A stretch of 64,000 nucleotides of DNA, taken from NCBI GenBank assembly GCA_963753485.1, contig CAVWCL010000008.1:310001-374000 (forward strand), read 5' to 3'. Below are positions 8,881 through 16,976 of this stretch, piece after piece. Every line of letters starts with the position of its first letter. Within the stretch, counting starts at the first letter, position 1. The position numbers and the translations under genes were made by a program. Below the pieces are notes generated by a model. It was given only the letters and a program-made list of their open reading frames with translations. It searched no databases and was not told the DNA's origin. Source of the stretch: CAWDLX01 sp963753485. Its GTDB lineage: Bacteria; Actinomycetota; Actinomycetes; Mycobacteriales; Micromonosporaceae.

Positions 8881-8958
8881 TTGTCCACAGGGGCGCAAGC
8901 GAAGTACCGGGGCTTTTCGCGGAACTTTCACACCCCTGTGGACAAGACCTGTGGACAC
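8881..8958. promoter_or_regulatory. DnaA-box cluster with 13-bp inverted repeat
   Basis: TTGTCCACA at 8881-8889 and TGTGGACAA at 8937-8945 are perfect DnaA boxes in opposite orientation. They are part of a perfect 13-bp inverted repeat (TTGTCCACAGGGG / CCCCTGTGGACAA, 8881-8893 and 8933-8945). A third, TGTGGACAC, is at 8950-8958. The cluster precedes the HIT-like gene, about 10 kb from oriC. Confidence 0.7.
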
Positions 8959-9092
8959 ATTCACGTACGTTTCAAGCGGCCTCGGCACACGCCGCCAACC
9001 CGCCCGCGGCCTCACAGGAGTTCGAGAGACGCCATGGTGGCCCGCTGCTTGACGGCCCGCACGTCGGCCACGGGCACCTCATCTGTGTCCGG

Positions 9093-9155
9093 CTTCGTCT
9101 GCCCGTTCCCCGTCTTCGCCCACCCGTTCCCCGTCTTCGTCTGCCCGGTGTCCGT
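9093..9155. repeat. 21-bp tandem repeat, 3 copies
   Basis: Units at 9093-9113, 9114-9134 and 9135-9155 share the pattern CTTCGTCTGCCCGTTCCCCGT with a few substitutions. No coding sequence is evident. Confidence 0.8.
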
Positions 9156-9209
9156 CCGTCTGTCCCTGCCCAACAGCAGCCATCCGGCGCGCTATCCAGC
9201 CGTCCCTCG

Positions 9210-9321
9210 CCATTGCCTGCGTCACTCACCCGTCGGGCCATTGCCTGCGTCACTCACCCGTCGGGCCGATGCCTGCGTCACTCGCCCGTCGGGCCGATGC
9301 CGGCGACAGTCGCCGAGCGGG
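9210..9321. repeat. 28-bp tandem repeat, 3 copies plus a decayed fourth
   Basis: Units at 9210-9237 and 9238-9265 are identical, 9266-9293 differs at two bases, and 9294-9321 is diverged. Each carries CCTGCGTCACTC then CCGTCGGG. There are no spacers, so this is not a CRISPR array. Confidence 0.85.
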
Positions 9322-9715
9322 AGCGGAAAGCGCGGGTGACACCTTGATCGAGGCCGCGGCGCATCGTCTGGGGCGCGACACAGCTCCGCGGCGCAGCCTA
9401 GCCCTGGGCGGGAACGCCGGCCATGCACGAGCCGTGGCCCTGCCGCTGCCACCCGCCGCGGCCGGCCATCACTCGACCATCGAGGCCCGCTCAACCCTGA
9501 CTCGATCGCCAAGCGACCATTCGTGCCCGACTTCGCGGCTGCCCGGCTGCCCGGCCAGACCAACTGGTTCGCGACCACCGCAGTAGTCAACGGGCACCAG
9601 CCCAACGCGCACGCATCCCAATGCATGCCCCGCGACACGTGCCCGCCCGACGCGCACCCAGGAGCCCGGTGCGCACGGACACGGACGTTCGGCCAGCCGG
9701 AGGTCCGTGCGACGG

Positions 9716-9731
9716 TGTTTCACGTGAAACG
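9716..9731. other. parS: parS site 2
   Basis: TGTTTCACGTGAAACG contains the full 14-bp parS palindrome GTTTCACGTGAAAC. It lies in the gene-poor segment downstream of parB. Confidence 0.92.
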
Positions 9732-9969
9732 AAGACTGCGCTCCCCGGGCCTCCACCACGCCGCCGTCGCGGATTCGTGCCACATGGCGCTCCGCCGGTG
9801 CCCGGTCTGGCCCACGCTTCGTTGGCCGGGGAGGGGTCGCGCAGCACACAACGCCTCCCTGCGGGGCGCAGGGGCTTCGGGTAGCGGGTGGCCGAGGGGG
9901 CCGATCGCCGGCGACGCTCCAGCCACGTGGCCAGCCGAGCGACCGCCGCCCAGACCTGCAGCCGTCGGC

Positions 9970-10023
9970 CCACCGCGGGGCGCCAGGCCACCGCGAAACG
10001 CCAGGCCACCGCGGGGCGCCAGC
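9970..10023. repeat. 18-bp tandem repeat, 3 copies
   Basis: Units at 9970-9987, 9988-10005 and 10006-10023 follow CCACCGCGGGGCGCCAGG, with GGG changed to AAA in the middle copy and the final base changed in the third. Confidence 0.8.
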
Positions 10024-10223
10024 CTATGGCCGGACGGACGCAGCCGCCACGCCTGCCAAGCGCCAGGGAGACCCATGCGCCCCCACCTGCGCGCGGCAAG
10101 TCGCCCGCCAGCGGGAGCGGTCGGCTCGTAGCCCCGCCGACGCTCTTGCCCGCGGGCGTCCCGTTGAGTCTCGAAGACCGGCCGTTCTTGCGGCCTGACG
10201 ACGACCACAACTGAGGCAAACGA

Positions 10224-10256
10224 AAGGGCCGGCGGCTCGCAAGCCATCCGGCCCTT
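10224..10256 (-). terminator. Intrinsic terminator of parAB
   Basis: AAGGGCCGG at 10224-10232 pairs with CCGGCCCTT at 10248-10256, with an inner GGCT/AGCC stem. Read on the minus strand it lies 18 bp after the parB stop and is followed by a T-rich stretch. Confidence 0.8.
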
Positions 10257-10273
10257 CCTGCACCTGCCCTGGA

Positions 10274-11218
10274 TCAGTCCTTCGACGGAGCTGGCCCGAT
10301 CATCGCCACGATCCGCTCGAGGTCGTCCACGGTCGCGAACTCAATGAGGATCCGCCCCTTGCGGCGGCCGATATCCACTCGCACCGTCGTGTCGAAATGG
10401 TCGGAGAGGCGGTCAGCGAGATCGGAGAGGCCGGGAGCGTGTGGCTTCGCCCGGCGCGGTGCGGGCTTCTTGGCCGACGAGCCGTCCGCCAGCATGAGAG
10501 CTACCGCTTCCTCAGTGGCTCGAACTGACATCCCCTCGGCCACGATCCGGGTCGCCAACGCTTCCTGCTGATCCGCCTCTTCAAGCGCTAGCAGTGCCCT
10601 CGCGTGGCCGGCCGACAGCACACCGGCGGCGACCCGACGTTGCACACCGCCCGGCAGGTTCAGCAGCCGGATCGTGTTGGAGATCTGGGGACGACTGCGG
10701 CCGATGCGCCGGGCGAGCTCCTCATGGGTGGCGCCGAACTCCTCGAGCAGCTGTTGGTATGCCGCCGCCTCCTCCAGCGGATTGAGGTCGGCCCGGTGGA
10801 TGTTCTCCAGGAGGGCGTCGCGGAGCATGGAGTCGTCGCGGGTGTCGCGAACGATCGCGGGAATGACGTCGATCCCGAGTTCCTGAGCGGCCCGCCACCG
10901 GCGCTCACCCATCACCAGCTCATAGCGTCCACCGACGGACTCTCGGACCACGATGGGCTGGAGGAAGCCGACTTCTTGGATGGAGAGCTTCAGCTCGGCC
11001 AGCGCCTCCTCGTCGAAGACCTGTCGGGGCTGGCGTGCGTTGCGCGTGATCGAATCCACCTGGAGCTCAGCGAAGCGCGCTCCCGGCACGGGCGCCAATG
11101 GCGTCATGGTGTGTGCCCGGGCTGGCGCGACCGGAGCGTCGGCGACGGAGACTGGGGGTCCTTGCGGTATCAAGGCGCCCAAGCCGCGGCCGAGGCCCCC
11201 CTTTGGCCTGCCGGTCAT
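10274..11218 (-). CDS. parB: Chromosome-partitioning protein ParB
   Basis: The 314-residue protein binds parS and, as a CTPase clamp in the known family, spreads along DNA to form the segregation complex. It opens with RGLGALIPQ, has the ParB/Spo0J box VMGERRWRAAQELG, a helix-turn-helix (THEELARRIGRSRPQISN), and a C-terminal dimerisation segment with a predicted helix (DDLERIVAMIG). Its ATG overlaps the parA stop (ATGA), so parAB is coupled. Three parS sites lie within 4.1 kb. Confidence 0.96.
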   Translation of the reverse strand: MTGRPKGGLGRGLGALIPQGPPVSVADAPVAPARAHTMTPLAPVPGARFAELQVDSITRNARQPRQVFDEEALAELKLSIQEVGFLQPIVVRESVGGRYELVMGERRWRAAQELGIDVIPAIVRDTRDDSMLRDALLENIHRADLNPLEEAAAYQQLLEEFGATHEELARRIGRSRPQISNTIRLLNLPGGVQRRVAAGVLSAGHARALLALEEADQQEALATRIVAEGMSVRATEEAVALMLADGSSAKKPAPRRAKPHAPGLSDLADRLSDHFDTTVRVDIGRRKGRILIEFATVDDLERIVAMIGPAPSKD

Positions 11219-12537
11219 CCGACCGCTCCCACGCGGGCACCACGGGTGGCGATCTCCAATGCCGCCTCGAAGTAGCTGGTGGCCCCGCGGGATCCCGGGT
11301 CGTACGTCATAACCGACTGTCCGTAGCTCGGGGCTTCCGAGACCCTGACGTTGCGCGGAATCACCGCGGTCAGCACCCGATCTCCAAAGTGTGCCCGAAC
11401 GTCCTGCTCGACCGCGTCCGCGAGTCGGGTGCGCCGGTCGTACATGGTCAGGAGGACCGTGGTCACCTCGAGCCCAGGGTTGAGGTGGTTCTTGACGAGC
11501 TGGATGTTGTTGGTCAGTTGCTGGACGCCCTCCAGGGCGTAGTACTCGCACTGGATCGGGATCATGACCTCTTGCGCGGCCACCATGGCATTGACCGTCA
11601 ACAAGCCCAGGGACGGCGGGCAGTCGACAAACACGTAGTCGTAGTCGCTCGTGTTGTTGTGCAACGCCCGCTGCAGACGAGACTCGCGGGCGACCATCGA
11701 CACCAACTCGATCTCCGCACCGGCGAGGTCGATCGTGGCCGGCACGCACCAGAGATTGGGAATCCCGGACACCGCCTGCACAACCTCGGCGAGCGGCGTC
11801 TCGGTGACCAGCGCGTCATACACGTCGGGGATCGCGGCATGGTGCGGCACGTCAAGACCGGTCGACGCGTTGCCCTGCGGGTCCAGATCGACCACCAGTA
11901 CCCGGTTGCCGTGCAATGCAAGCGCTACCGCGATGTTGACGACGCTCGTCGTCTTGCCGACGCCGCCCTTCTGGTTCGCCACACAGAAGAGCCTCGTACG
12001 AGGCGGGCGCGGCATCTGGATCTCGCCGCTCGGATTGAGGATCTGTACCGCGCGCTTGGCCTCCTGTGCCAGCGGTGGGTCTTCGGGCAAGCGCGCCTCC
12101 CGGAGCGTGTCGATCTCTGACTTCGTGCCCCGATGGCCGGCGGCCGACACGATCGTGTTGGGGCCACCAGACCCCTCGTAGACCGGCATTGCACTCGTGG
12201 GCTCGGAGACCGGGTCGGCCGCCATCGCCCGTGGGGTGCCGTCGCCCGCGACGCCGTGTGGTTCGAGCGGTACGGCGTGGGGGCTCATGGGATTCTGGTC
12301 GAACACGCCAGTCCTCGCCCGGGTGGGTGTGAACCCGAATGATGTAACGCCGTGGCCGTCCGAGTCGATCACCGTGGACCCGCCGTTGTCGACGGTTTCA
12401 CGTGAAACGCCATTCGTCTGCCCCGCCCCGGATAGGCCCGCGGTTATGCCGTCGTACCAACCGTTCGTCTGCACCGTCTCATCCTCGTCCAATGTCGGTT
12501 GATGGACATCGCCACCCGCTTGAACCATGATCGGCAC
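11215..12537 (-). CDS. parA: Chromosome-partitioning ATPase ParA
   Basis: This deviant Walker-A ATPase (NQKGGVGKTTSVVN) segregates ParB-bound origins; Walker-A' (VVDLDPQGNAST) and Walker-B (VFVDCPPSLG) are visible. The start is uncertain. GTG 12537 (then ATG 12528) follows AAGGG at a fair distance and gives 440 residues; the frame stays open to 12876, and ATG 12798 also has a GA-rich upstream region. The first 150 residues are a low-complexity, poorly conserved leader; within it a parS site is read as VSRET. The gene overlaps parB by four bases. Confidence 0.9.
   Translation of the reverse strand: MPIMVQAGGDVHQPTLDEDETVQTNGWYDGITAGLSGAGQTNGVSRETVDNGGSTVIDSDGHGVTSFGFTPTRARTGVFDQNPMSPHAVPLEPHGVAGDGTPRAMAADPVSEPTSAMPVYEGSGGPNTIVSAAGHRGTKSEIDTLREARLPEDPPLAQEAKRAVQILNPSGEIQMPRPPRTRLFCVANQKGGVGKTTSVVNIAVALALHGNRVLVVDLDPQGNASTGLDVPHHAAIPDVYDALVTETPLAEVVQAVSGIPNLWCVPATIDLAGAEIELVSMVARESRLQRALHNNTSDYDYVFVDCPPSLGLLTVNAMVAAQEVMIPIQCEYYALEGVQQLTNNIQLVKNHLNPGLEVTTVLLTMYDRRTRLADAVEQDVRAHFGDRVLTAVIPRNVRVSEAPSYGQSVMTYDPGSRGATSYFEAALEIATRGARVGAVG
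12394..12409. other. parS: parS site 3, inside parA
   Basis: GTTTCACGTGAAAC (12395-12408) is a perfect 14-bp parS palindrome, located in the 5' part of parA, where it encodes VSRET. Confidence 0.93.
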
Positions 12538-12886
12538 CGAAAGACCCTTGTACGGGGGTCCGACCGCGTCGGGCAACGCTGGGGCGAGCCCGACTGGGTC
12601 AGGATAGGCGGCGCTCGGCCAGCGTACGGCGGACCGATCGTCAAGGCTACGTGCCCCCGCGCGGCGCGCAGGGACACGTTTCTTCAACGCAGCGCGAAGC
12701 CCAGTAAATATGGGCAAACGTTGTAGCGCCAGAAGCGCTCGCCTGAACCCTCCCGCGGCCGGCCAGGAACGCCCGTTCTCTCGTGGTTGGCTCGCCATGC
12801 TCCCTCTCGATCGGATCGAGCACGCCGAGGCAACCAGTCCAGCGGCGCTCACACTCGAGAGAGGCGCATCCACCATAGCATCGACG
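12538..12886 (-). other. parA leader region
   Basis: This 349-bp stretch separates parA from rsmG. It stays open in the parA frame but encodes Arg/Ala-rich sequence of no recognisable type. It probably holds the parAB promoter, although I cannot place one with confidence. If ATG 12798 is used, most of it is coding. Confidence 0.4.
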
Positions 12887-13609
12887 TCAGCCGATCTGGT
12901 TCCGCGGCTTCCACCTCGGTCGAGTACCCGCCAATGGCGTGCGCTCGATCACGACTACGGTCGTCGGCGGCTCGATGACCCCGACGCCACAGGAGCGCAC
13001 GACCGGTTCGCCGCCTCCGGCCGCGGCGATCGCTGACCGGCAACGCGCGACCTCGGCCACGGCGGACTCTCCTTTGAGCGCGAGCAGCCGCCCTCCCGTG
13101 GCGACGAGGGGAAGGCACCACGACGCCAGCCGGTCAAGGGGAGCGACGGCGCGGGCGGTGGCGATGTCGGCGGGCGCAATACGCGGGGAACCGCGGCGTG
13201 GCACACACTCCTCGGCTCGGGCTCGCACCACAACGACGCGATCCAATCCGAGAGACATCGCCGCCTCCGACAGGAACGCGGTACGACGTGCCAGTGGCTC
13301 AACCAAAATGACCGAAAGATCCGGTCTCGCCACCGCGAGCACGATACCTGGTAAGCCTGCACCAGAGCCAACGTCGACGACCCGCGCGTCGTCTGGGATG
13401 AGCTCAGCCACCACGGCGCAGTTCAGCAGGTGGCGATCCCAGATGCGCGGGGCCTCCCGCGGGCCGATCAGTCCACGGACCACGCCGTCCGTCGTGAGCA
13501 GTTCGGCGTAACGGCAGGCGAGCGGCAGTCGGCTCCCGAACAACCGGCACGCCGCCGGCAGCAGCGCCGCCGGTGGCAGCGCGTCATCACCGGTCGCTGG
13601 CTCGTTCAC
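12887..13609 (-). CDS. rsmG: 16S rRNA (guanine527-N7)-methyltransferase RsmG
   Basis: The 240-residue protein is a SAM-dependent methyltransferase for G527 of 16S rRNA; loss of it gives low-level streptomycin resistance in many bacteria. The SAM-binding motif is VVDVGSGAGLPGIVLAVA, preceded by IWDRHLLNCAVV, which is characteristic of the family, and followed by the ATARAVAPLDRLASW block. Length is typical. The gene sits between jag and parA as usual. Confidence 0.95.
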   Translation of the reverse strand: MNEPATGDDALPPAALLPAACRLFGSRLPLACRYAELLTTDGVVRGLIGPREAPRIWDRHLLNCAVVAELIPDDARVVDVGSGAGLPGIVLAVARPDLSVILVEPLARRTAFLSEAAMSLGLDRVVVVRARAEECVPRRGSPRIAPADIATARAVAPLDRLASWCLPLVATGGRLLALKGESAVAEVARCRSAIAAAGGGEPVVRSCGVGVIEPPTTVVVIERTPLAGTRPRWKPRNQIG

Positions 13610-13724
13610 TCAGCTCTACCCAGCCCCCGCGTGCGGCACGAACGAACGAGCTGTCGCGATCGCCCAGGCGCGCTGACCCATCGGCCGTAGTCGATGGTAA
13701 TGACCGATCGTCTCTCCGCCCCTA

Positions 13725-14588
13725 CTACGCGGACGGGCGCACCACGATGCGCCGGCTCGGTTCGACGCCCTCGGACTCGCTCTCCACGCCTGGCATCGCG
13801 TTGATGACATCGTGAACACACTTGCGTTCGAACGCACTCATCGCTTCCAGCCGAACCGCCTCACCATGCTGTTTGACCTTCTCTGCGGCGTTCTTGGCGA
13901 CCGCGGCCAGCTCCCGCCGCCGGGCGGCACGGAATCCACCCACGTCAAGCAGCAACCGCGACGGTTCACCCGTCTGCCGGTACACGGCGAGCCGGCTCAA
14001 CTCCTGCAACGCCTCGAGCGTGGCCCCCCGAGTACCGACGAGGTTGTTGAGGCGGGCGCCAACCACCTCGACCATGGGTCGGCCGTTCTGCACGAGCTCG
14101 TCGATGTCGCCGTCGAAGTCCAGGATGTCGAGCAGCCCCTCGATGTAATCGGCTGCGATCTCACTCTGGCGGAACAGGTCGGACTCCGAGGGCGCGGCGC
14201 CCTGGTCCTCGTCGTCGGCCGTATCGGCGGCGGCACCGCTGCCCGCGGCATGGTCGTCCGCGGCATGGTCGTCCGCGGCATGGTCGTCCGCGGCATGGTC
14301 GTCCGCGGCATGGTCGTCCGCGGCATGGTCGTCCGCGGCATGGTCGTCGGCGGCATCGTCCTGCTCGAGCGGGGACTCGGCCGCCTCTGCCTTTCGTTCG
14401 CGCTGCGGTGCTCGCACCCGCTCGCTCCTCGCGCTCACAGGATCCTCGGCCAGCATGTCCGGCTCACCGGCGCCCGCAGCGACGCCAACCACCTCCTCGT
14501 CCGGGTCGGAGGAGAAGCGGGGGCCGGCATCGTCCTGCACGTCCACGTTCGCGCCGGAGAGTTCGGGCGCGTCCTTCTGGTCGGTCAC
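13725..14588 (-). CDS. jag: Jag/KhpB RNA-binding protein with a repetitive linker
   Basis: The 287-residue protein ends in a KH-like domain (ARLNNLVGTRGATLEALQEL) and an R3H domain (ERKCVHDVINAMPGVES), the pair typical of Jag/KhpB, which binds RNA and influences cell-wall growth. The N-terminal half is acidic and low in complexity. It contains seven tandem 5-residue units of the ADDHA type encoded by the 15-bp array at 14251-14355, and a segment derived from an interspersed repeat (14390-14438). The actinobacterial N-terminus is variable, so both are probably tolerated. The gene lies downstream of yidC on the same strand. Confidence 0.93.
   Translation of the reverse strand: MTDQKDAPELSGANVDVQDDAGPRFSSDPDEEVVGVAAGAGEPDMLAEDPVSARSERVRAPQRERKAEAAESPLEQDDAADDHAADDHAADDHAADDHAADDHAADDHAADDHAAGSGAAADTADDEDQGAAPSESDLFRQSEIAADYIEGLLDILDFDGDIDELVQNGRPMVEVVGARLNNLVGTRGATLEALQELSRLAVYRQTGEPSRLLLDVGGFRAARRRELAAVAKNAAEKVKQHGEAVRLEAMSAFERKCVHDVINAMPGVESESEGVEPSRRIVVRPSA
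14251..14355 (-). repeat. 15-bp tandem array inside jag, 7 copies
   Basis: Six identical units TGGTCGTCCGCGGCA run from 14251 to 14340, followed by one copy with a single change at 14341-14355. The unit is a multiple of three, so copy-number change keeps the jag frame. The perfect identity suggests recent expansion. Confidence 0.95.
14390..14438 (-). repeat. Interspersed ~49-bp repeat, copy 1 (in frame in jag)
   Basis: Read on the minus strand, it aligns with 57101-57148: both have GTGAGYGCGAGGAGCGAGC, a short variable middle, CGAGCACCGCAG, then CGCGAACGAAAGG. Here it is translated within jag, giving VSARSERVRAPQRERK. Confidence 0.75.
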
Positions 14589-14816
14589 GGGTTCGTCTTC
14601 TTTCCGGGCTCAGGGCGCCGTTGTCGACACCACTCACACCTCGCCCGGCGTAAACGGCATACGGGCGAGAACGTCTGGCGAGGGGCGGTCACCGCGGCCG
14701 GGAGCGCCACCGAGCGTACGGCCATCCGTGGTTCGCGATGCCCGTACCGTGTCATTGTCATCCACCGGCATGGCCCAGCGGTCTCATACGCTCGGACACG
14801 GCGTCGCGTCGAGGCG

Positions 14817-16265
14817 CTAGCGCTTGGATCCGCCCTTCCTGGCTACCGAAGGTTTCTTGGCGGGCGCCTTCCTGGTGACCGGCTTCGCGCCGGGCTTCGG
14901 CGCCAGCGACCGGGTCTCGGGCGCCGGCGTCACCGGTGCCGGCTCGGGCTCCCGCTTCCGACGGAAGATTCCGGTGGACGCTTCCACCGGGTTCACGAAC
15001 CCACCGCCGGTCTTCTTCGCCGCCGGCGCTGGCCGCTTCGCGGACGACGACCCCGGCGCGGACCCCGACGGCCCGCCTGACGATCCGTTCGCGGCCGCCG
15101 GCACCCCGTCGGCCGACACCCCCTCGGCTGGTACCGCATCACCCGGGACCTCGATCGACACGGCCTCGACCGGTAGCGCCTCGCCGGGCACCGCCTTGGC
15201 CCGCGCGGCTTTCGCCCCAGCGCCGGGTTTCGCTGGCGCCGACGACGACTTCGCCGCGGCCGCCTTGCCCGGCAGCGCAGACCGACCTGGTGACCCGGGC
15301 CGGGCCGGCGGCACGGCCTTGCCCGGCGCCACCGCCTTGCCGGTCGTCGGCGCACCCGCCACCGGCTTCCTGGTCGCTCCCGGTGCGGGTGCCCGACCGT
15401 TCGGCGAGCCTTTGACAGCGGGCGCCGCGCCGGGCGCCGACCGAGCCTGCTTGAGCGGGATGCTGCCGGCGACCGCGGGCGGCGGGTACTTGTGCAGCAC
15501 CCAGTACTGCTGGCCCAGTGAGAACAGGTTCTGGGTGACCCAGTAGACGATCACGCCGATCGGGAAGTACCAGCCGGAGAGCAGCAACGAGAACGGGATC
15601 CCGTAGAGCATCAGCTTCTGGATCATCCGTTGTTGCGGGTCGGCGTTCCAGCCGGTCTTCAGGATCATCTGCCGGCTGGTGAGGAACGTGGTCCCCATCA
15701 TCACCAGGATCAGCACGCCGGCGAGAATCTTCACGGTCACGCCATTGGCCTGCAGGATGTCCAGCTGGTGCTGCCCGTCGGCGAACCGCGCGGCGATGTT
15801 GACGTTGAACAGCTTGGCGACGGCGGCGCTGTCCCATTGCTGCTGCGTCCAGCCGTAGAGGGTCGTGTTCTTGGTCTGCGCCGGGTCGAGTCGCTGCAGC
15901 ACGTGGAACAGGCCGAGGAAGACCGGGATCTGTAGGAACATGGGCAGGCAGCCCATGAGCGGGTTGACCTTCTCCGACTGGTAGAGCTTCATCATCTCTT
16001 CGCGGAGGGTCTGCTGATCGCCCTTGTGCTTGGTCTGCAACTCCTTCAGCTTGGGTTGCAGCGCCTGCATCGCCCGCTGGGACCGGATCTGCTTGACGAA
16101 GATCGGGAACAGGATGATCCGGACCGTGATGACCAGGCAGATGATCGAGAGGATCCAGTCCCAGTTGGTTCCCAGGAAGCTGGCGGATCCCGGCAACACC
16201 GCCGCCCACAGGTCGTGCCAGCGCAGCAGGATCCACGAGATGGCGGTATAGATCCAACCCATCAT
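14817..16265 (-). CDS. yidC: Membrane protein insertase YidC
   Basis: The 482-residue protein inserts and folds membrane proteins with or without SecYEG. The YidC/Oxa1 core spans about residues 1-290: a first hydrophobic helix (SWILLRWHDLW), then IICLVITVRIILFPIFVKQ, the cytoplasmic hairpin with LQTKHKGDQQTLREEMMKLY, and PLMGCLPMFLQIPVFLGLF. About 190 residues after the last helix form an Ala/Pro/Lys/Arg-rich tail ending RKGGSKR, longer than in most homologues and likely ribosome-facing. ATG 16265 overlaps the yidD stop (ATGA); ATG 16262 is the alternative. Confidence 0.95.
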   Translation of the reverse strand: MMGWIYTAISWILLRWHDLWAAVLPGSASFLGTNWDWILSIICLVITVRIILFPIFVKQIRSQRAMQALQPKLKELQTKHKGDQQTLREEMMKLYQSEKVNPLMGCLPMFLQIPVFLGLFHVLQRLDPAQTKNTTLYGWTQQQWDSAAVAKLFNVNIAARFADGQHQLDILQANGVTVKILAGVLILVMMGTTFLTSRQMILKTGWNADPQQRMIQKLMLYGIPFSLLLSGWYFPIGVIVYWVTQNLFSLGQQYWVLHKYPPPAVAGSIPLKQARSAPGAAPAVKGSPNGRAPAPGATRKPVAGAPTTGKAVAPGKAVPPARPGSPGRSALPGKAAAAKSSSAPAKPGAGAKAARAKAVPGEALPVEAVSIEVPGDAVPAEGVSADGVPAAANGSSGGPSGSAPGSSSAKRPAPAAKKTGGGFVNPVEASTGIFRRKREPEPAPVTPAPETRSLAPKPGAKPVTRKAPAKKPSVARKGGSKR

Positions 16266-16606
16266 CTGGTCACGGCTCCAGTCACGTCGTCTCGGCGGCG
16301 GTGCGCCCGGGGGGTACGCCGGGGTGGTACATGATCGATTCCACCGGGATGGAACGGCTGGCACCGCAGCAGGCGCCAGATCGCCAACCCCAGTCCGCGG
16401 ATCGGGCCGTGCGTCGCCAGGGCGGTCAACGCGTACTCGCTGCAGGACGGGTAGAAACGGCACCGGGGCGCGAGCGCGGGGCTCAGCCACCGACGGTACG
16501 CGAGGATCGGGTAGGCCAGCACCCGTGCGGCACCCGAGGTGGGCAGCGGCACACCGCTGGCCGCGTCGCCGGTCGGCACCGCTGCGTTGCCCTGGTCGCC
16601 GGTCAT
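16262..16606 (-). CDS. yidD: Membrane insertion efficiency factor YidD
   Basis: The 114-residue protein has the YidD signature PRCRFYPSCSEYALTAL followed by HGPIRGLGLAIWRLLRCQP and HPGGIDHVP. It is a small membrane-associated helper for YidC. It overlaps both neighbours by ATGA junctions (rnpA stop with yidD start, yidD stop with yidC start), so rnpA-yidD-yidC are translationally coupled. Confidence 0.93.
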   Translation of the reverse strand: MTGDQGNAAVPTGDAASGVPLPTSGAARVLAYPILAYRRWLSPALAPRCRFYPSCSEYALTALATHGPIRGLGLAIWRLLRCQPFHPGGIDHVPPRRTPRAHRRRDDVTGAVTR

Positions 16607-16971
16607 CGCGTCACCCGCCGCCGGGCCCGCGCAAGGGCCGCGTCGAGCTGCTCGGCAAGCGCCCGGTACGACTCGGCCGCCGCCCCGGGCAGCGCCCGGA
16701 CCACCAGTCGCGAACCCTCCGGAAGTTCGTTGAGCCGGCTCCGGACCAGATGGCGCAACCGGCGACGCACCCGGTTCCGGTCGACCGCTGTACCAACCGC
16801 TCGGGGCACCACGAAACCCGCTCTCACTCCAGATCCCCGCTCCGACCCGACCTGCGCACCGGCCGGTTCCACGAGATGGATCACCAGATGACCGCGGCCC
16901 GCCCGGCGGCCGGCGCGGATCGCGGCCGCGAACTCGTCGCGGCGTCGCAAGCGCTGGTCGGCCCGGAGCAC
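16603..16971 (-). CDS. rnpA: Ribonuclease P protein component
   Basis: The 122-residue basic protein assists the RNase P RNA in maturing tRNA 5' ends. The RNR motif is seen in DRNRVRRRLRHLVR. GTG 16971 (product VLRADQRLRRRDEF) lies 5 bp after the rpmH stop and gives the normal length; a much longer open frame continues upstream through rpmH but is not credible. Confidence 0.93.
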   Translation of the reverse strand: MLRADQRLRRRDEFAAAIRAGRRAGRGHLVIHLVEPAGAQVGSERGSGVRAGFVVPRAVGTAVDRNRVRRRLRHLVRSRLNELPEGSRLVVRALPGAAAESYRALAEQLDAALARARRRVTR

Positions 16972-16976
16972 GCCAA

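Larger units (their letters stand above)
8818..10273. other. Gene-poor 1.4-kb segment with DnaA boxes, repeats and parS
   Basis: I find no convincing gene between the HIT-like gene and parB. Open frames exist on both strands but are Arg/Pro/Ala-rich, overlap one another and lack ribosome sites. The segment holds a DnaA-box cluster (8881-8958), three different short tandem arrays (9093-9155, 9210-9321, 9970-10023), a perfect-core parS (9716-9731) and the parB terminator (10224-10256). Confidence 0.6.

Noticed and set aside
9210..9321. Possible CRISPR array
   Set aside because: Units abut without spacers and there are no cas genes.
9469..10247. Several overlapping open frames on both strands downstream of parB
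   Set aside because: Low-complexity, mutually overlapping, no ribosome sites; produced by high GC and tandem repeats.
14251..14355. Possible CRISPR or iteron array
   Set aside because: It is an in-frame 15-bp coding repeat within jag, with no spacers.
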